NCBI GenBank assembly: GCA_035565775.1 | Contig: DATMRW010000012.1 | Coordinates: 186,001-250,000, forward strand | DNA: 64,000 bases | Source: PRO6 sp035565775 | GTDB lineage: Bacteria > Pseudomonadota > Alphaproteobacteria > Rhizobiales > Xanthobacteraceae | Direction: 5' to 3' | In this document: in pieces, positions 62,223 through 64,000 of the stretch | Layout of the letters: the number at the start of each line of letters is the position of its first letter | How positions within the stretch are numbered: the first letter of the stretch is position 1 | Program-made: the position numbers and the translations under genes | Notes under the pieces: model-generated | Seen by the model: only the letters and a program-made list of their open reading frames with translations | Told to the model about the DNA's origin: nothing | The model's database searches: none

Positions 62223-64000
62223 ATGAGTCTCAGTCAAGCTCTGTTCTCGGCGATGTCGGGCTTGCGCGCCAATCAATCGGCGATGTCGCTGCTGTCGTCG
62301 AATATCGCGAACACCGAAACGCCCGGCTATGTTCGCAAGACGGTCAATCAGGTTGCCACTTCGAATGGTGGTATCGGGTCCGGTGTTCTGGTCGTTGGCG
62401 TCAATCGCGAGCTTGATCAGTATGTCCAGGGCCAGCTTCGCGTGGAAATGGCGGGCGCGTCGTATGCCAATACGAAGGCGGCGTTCCTCGACAGCCTGCA
62501 GGGCATCTACGGCAATCCGGGTTCTGCTGGCACGATCGAGGCGTCGTTCAACAATTTCATAGCCGCGTTGCAGGGCCTTTCGACCAGCTCGGATTCGGCG
62601 TCGGCAAGAATTGCCGCCGTCAATTCCGCGCAGATTTTGGCCCAGCAGCTCAGCGCTTCGTCACAGGACATCCAGACCCTGCGCTCCAACGCAGATTCCG
62701 CGATCAATGATTCCGTGATGATCGCCAACAACGCGATGAAGCAGATCGCGGACATCAACGGGCAACTGCGGCGCGGCGGCGCCTCCGATGGCGCGACCGC
62801 GGAGCTCCTCGATCAGCGCGACCGCTACATCGACCAGCTAGCGCAGCTGATGGACATCAAGGTTGTCGCCAATGAGGGCAACCAGGTCACGGTGTTCACC
62901 TCCTCCGGCGTGCAGCTAGTCGGCACCCAGGCGGCGGTTCTGACGTTCAACTCGGCCGGGACCGTCGCGCCAGACGCTCAGTGGGACCCCGATCCGGCAA
63001 AAAGTTCGCTCAGTTCGATCACCATCCAATATCCGAACACGAGCACGATCGATCTTGTTGCGAGCCACGCGATTCGCTCCGGCAAGATCGCCGCGCTCCT
63101 TGAGCTGCGCGACAATACGCTGGTGCAGGCACAGGCGCAGCTCGATCAGCTCGCGGCGATGATGGCGAGCGCGTTGTCGGACAAGACGATGGCTGGAACG
63201 CCCGTCAGCACCGGCACGCAGGATGGTTTTGATGTCGACCTTGCCGGCATGCTTTCCGGCAATATCGTGCATCTGACCTTTACCGATGGTGCTAACCAGA
63301 AACAGAATATCTCGATCATTAGGGTCGATGATCCTTCGGTTCTGCCGTTGCCGAACTCCGCAACCAACGATCCCAACGACCGCGTCATCGGCATCGATTT
63401 CAGCGGCGATGTCATCGCGCAGCTCACTGCGGCGCTCGGCAGCGAGGGACTTGAGTTCTCGATCAGCGGCTCGACGTTGAGCATCCTCAATGCCGCTGGC
63501 GGTCCGGCGGTGGTCAACGGCGCATCGGTGACGACCACGGTGTCCACGCTGACGAACGGCGATGTACAACTGCCGCTGTTTACCGACGGAGGTCGGCCAT
63601 ATTCGGGCGCGTTCACCGCCAATGGTCCGCAGCAGCTCGGCCTTGCGGCGCGCATCATGGTGAACCCGGCGATCGTCAATGATCCCGGCCTGATGGTGAT
63701 CTACAACACTTCGCCGCTCACGCCCTCGGGCGACACCGAGCGCCCGGACTTCATCCTCAAGCAGCTCACGAGCGGGCTGTACACATATTCCCCTGCGACC
63801 GGCATCGGTTCGAATTCGGCGCCGTTCAAGGGTACGCTGCTGACTTACACGCAGCAAATGATGAGCATGCAGGGCGACGCCGCGATGTCGGCGATGCAAC
63901 TCGCGACGGGCCAGAACGTCGTGCTGAATGCCCTGCAGCAGAAGATGGAAGCGACGGCTGGCGTCGATATCGATCGGGAGATGGCACATCTCCTGGCATT
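62223..64000 (+). CDS. flgK: Flagellar hook-associated protein 1 FlgK, 5' part
   Basis: The frame opens at ATG 62223 (MSLSQALFSAMSGLRANQSA) and stays open to the window end, so the C-terminus is missing; about 592 residues are visible. The N-terminal helix with NIANTETPGYVRKTVNQ is the flagellar rod/hook N-domain. A long coiled-coil region (IAALQGLSTSSDSASARIA, LLDQRDRYIDQLAQLM) follows, typical of FlgK rather than FlgL. FlgK forms the hook-filament junction. It begins 44 bases after flgE and is probably co-transcribed from the same sigma-54-type promoter. Confidence 0.93.
   Translation, partial: MSLSQALFSAMSGLRANQSAMSLLSSNIANTETPGYVRKTVNQVATSNGGIGSGVLVVGVNRELDQYVQGQLRVEMAGASYANTKAAFLDSLQGIYGNPGSAGTIEASFNNFIAALQGLSTSSDSASARIAAVNSAQILAQQLSASSQDIQTLRSNADSAINDSVMIANNAMKQIADINGQLRRGGASDGATAELLDQRDRYIDQLAQLMDIKVVANEGNQVTVFTSSGVQLVGTQAAVLTFNSAGTVAPDAQWDPDPAKSSLSSITIQYPNTSTIDLVASHAIRSGKIAALLELRDNTLVQAQAQLDQLAAMMASALSDKTMAGTPVSTGTQDGFDVDLAGMLSGNIVHLTFTDGANQKQNISIIRVDDPSVLPLPNSATNDPNDRVIGIDFSGDVIAQLTAALGSEGLEFSISGSTLSILNAAGGPAVVNGASVTTTVSTLTNGDVQLPLFTDGGRPYSGAFTANGPQQLGLAARIMVNPAIVNDPGLMVIYNTSPLTPSGDTERPDFILKQLTSGLYTYSPATGIGSNSAPFKGTLLTYTQQMMSMQGDAAMSAMQLATGQNVVLNALQQKMEATAGVDIDREMAHLLA

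Overview
This is a GC-rich chromosomal segment of an alphaproteobacterium, most likely a Hyphomicrobiales member of the Bradyrhizobium/Rhodopseudomonas/Afipia group. That assignment rests on gene content and style: many branched-chain-amino-acid-type (HAAT/Liv) ABC transporters, a Tct transporter, two UbiD decarboxylases, an SSS-type sensor kinase, a ScfR-type regulator and a sigma-54-type flagellar hook promoter. I see no tRNA, rRNA, CRISPR array, insertion sequence or prophage. Coding density is high and nearly every gene sits in a tight operon.

Layout. 1-4 kb: end of a glycogen-debranching enzyme, a PAS hybrid histidine kinase and a small coiled-coil protein. 4.1-10.4 kb (minus strand): a ThDP-dependent decarboxylase/synthase-like enzyme, then a UbiD decarboxylase followed by tctC-tctB-tctA. 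10.8-15.5 kb (minus): Liv transporter 1 with its binding protein first. 15.8-21.7 kb: a MarR regulator divergent from an HpaB-type flavin monooxygenase, cupin, RutD-like hydrolase, aspartate-dehydrogenase-like protein and second UbiD. 22-26.7 kb: a Mre11/Rad50-like YhaO-YhaN pair. 26.9-33.6 kb: Liv transporter 2 ending in an acyl-CoA synthetase. 33.6-38.9 kb (minus): SSS-type sensor kinase, small membrane protein, single-domain response regulator, ScfR-type regulator. 39-44.3 kb: Liv transporter 3. 44.5-51.5 kb (minus): LysR regulator, RidA/RutC-like protein, RutD-like hydrolase and Liv transporter 4. 51.5-60.6 kb: a PPP-type phosphatase, a small conserved protein, a dipeptide-type ABC transporter with a VOC protein, and a divergent FAD oxidoreductase. 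60.7 kb to the end: flgE behind a sigma-54-type promoter and the start of flgK.

How it works together. About 4-50 kb reads as a catabolic island: five solute importers sit beside enzymes for decarboxylation, hydroxylation, hydrolysis, deamination and CoA activation. The part most likely to be undescribed is the MarR-controlled set at 15.8-21.7 kb, probably joined with Liv transporter 1 and the UbiD-tct operon. A MarR-like operator word occurs in all three upstream regions. In the divergent marR/hpaB region it is a near-palindrome between a good -35 and -10. The chemistry suggested, inferred only, is uptake and breakdown of an aromatic or N-heterocyclic carboxylate. A second, separate hint of heterocycle breakdown is the RutC-like/RutD-like pair feeding Liv transporter 4, with no rutA or rutB nearby.
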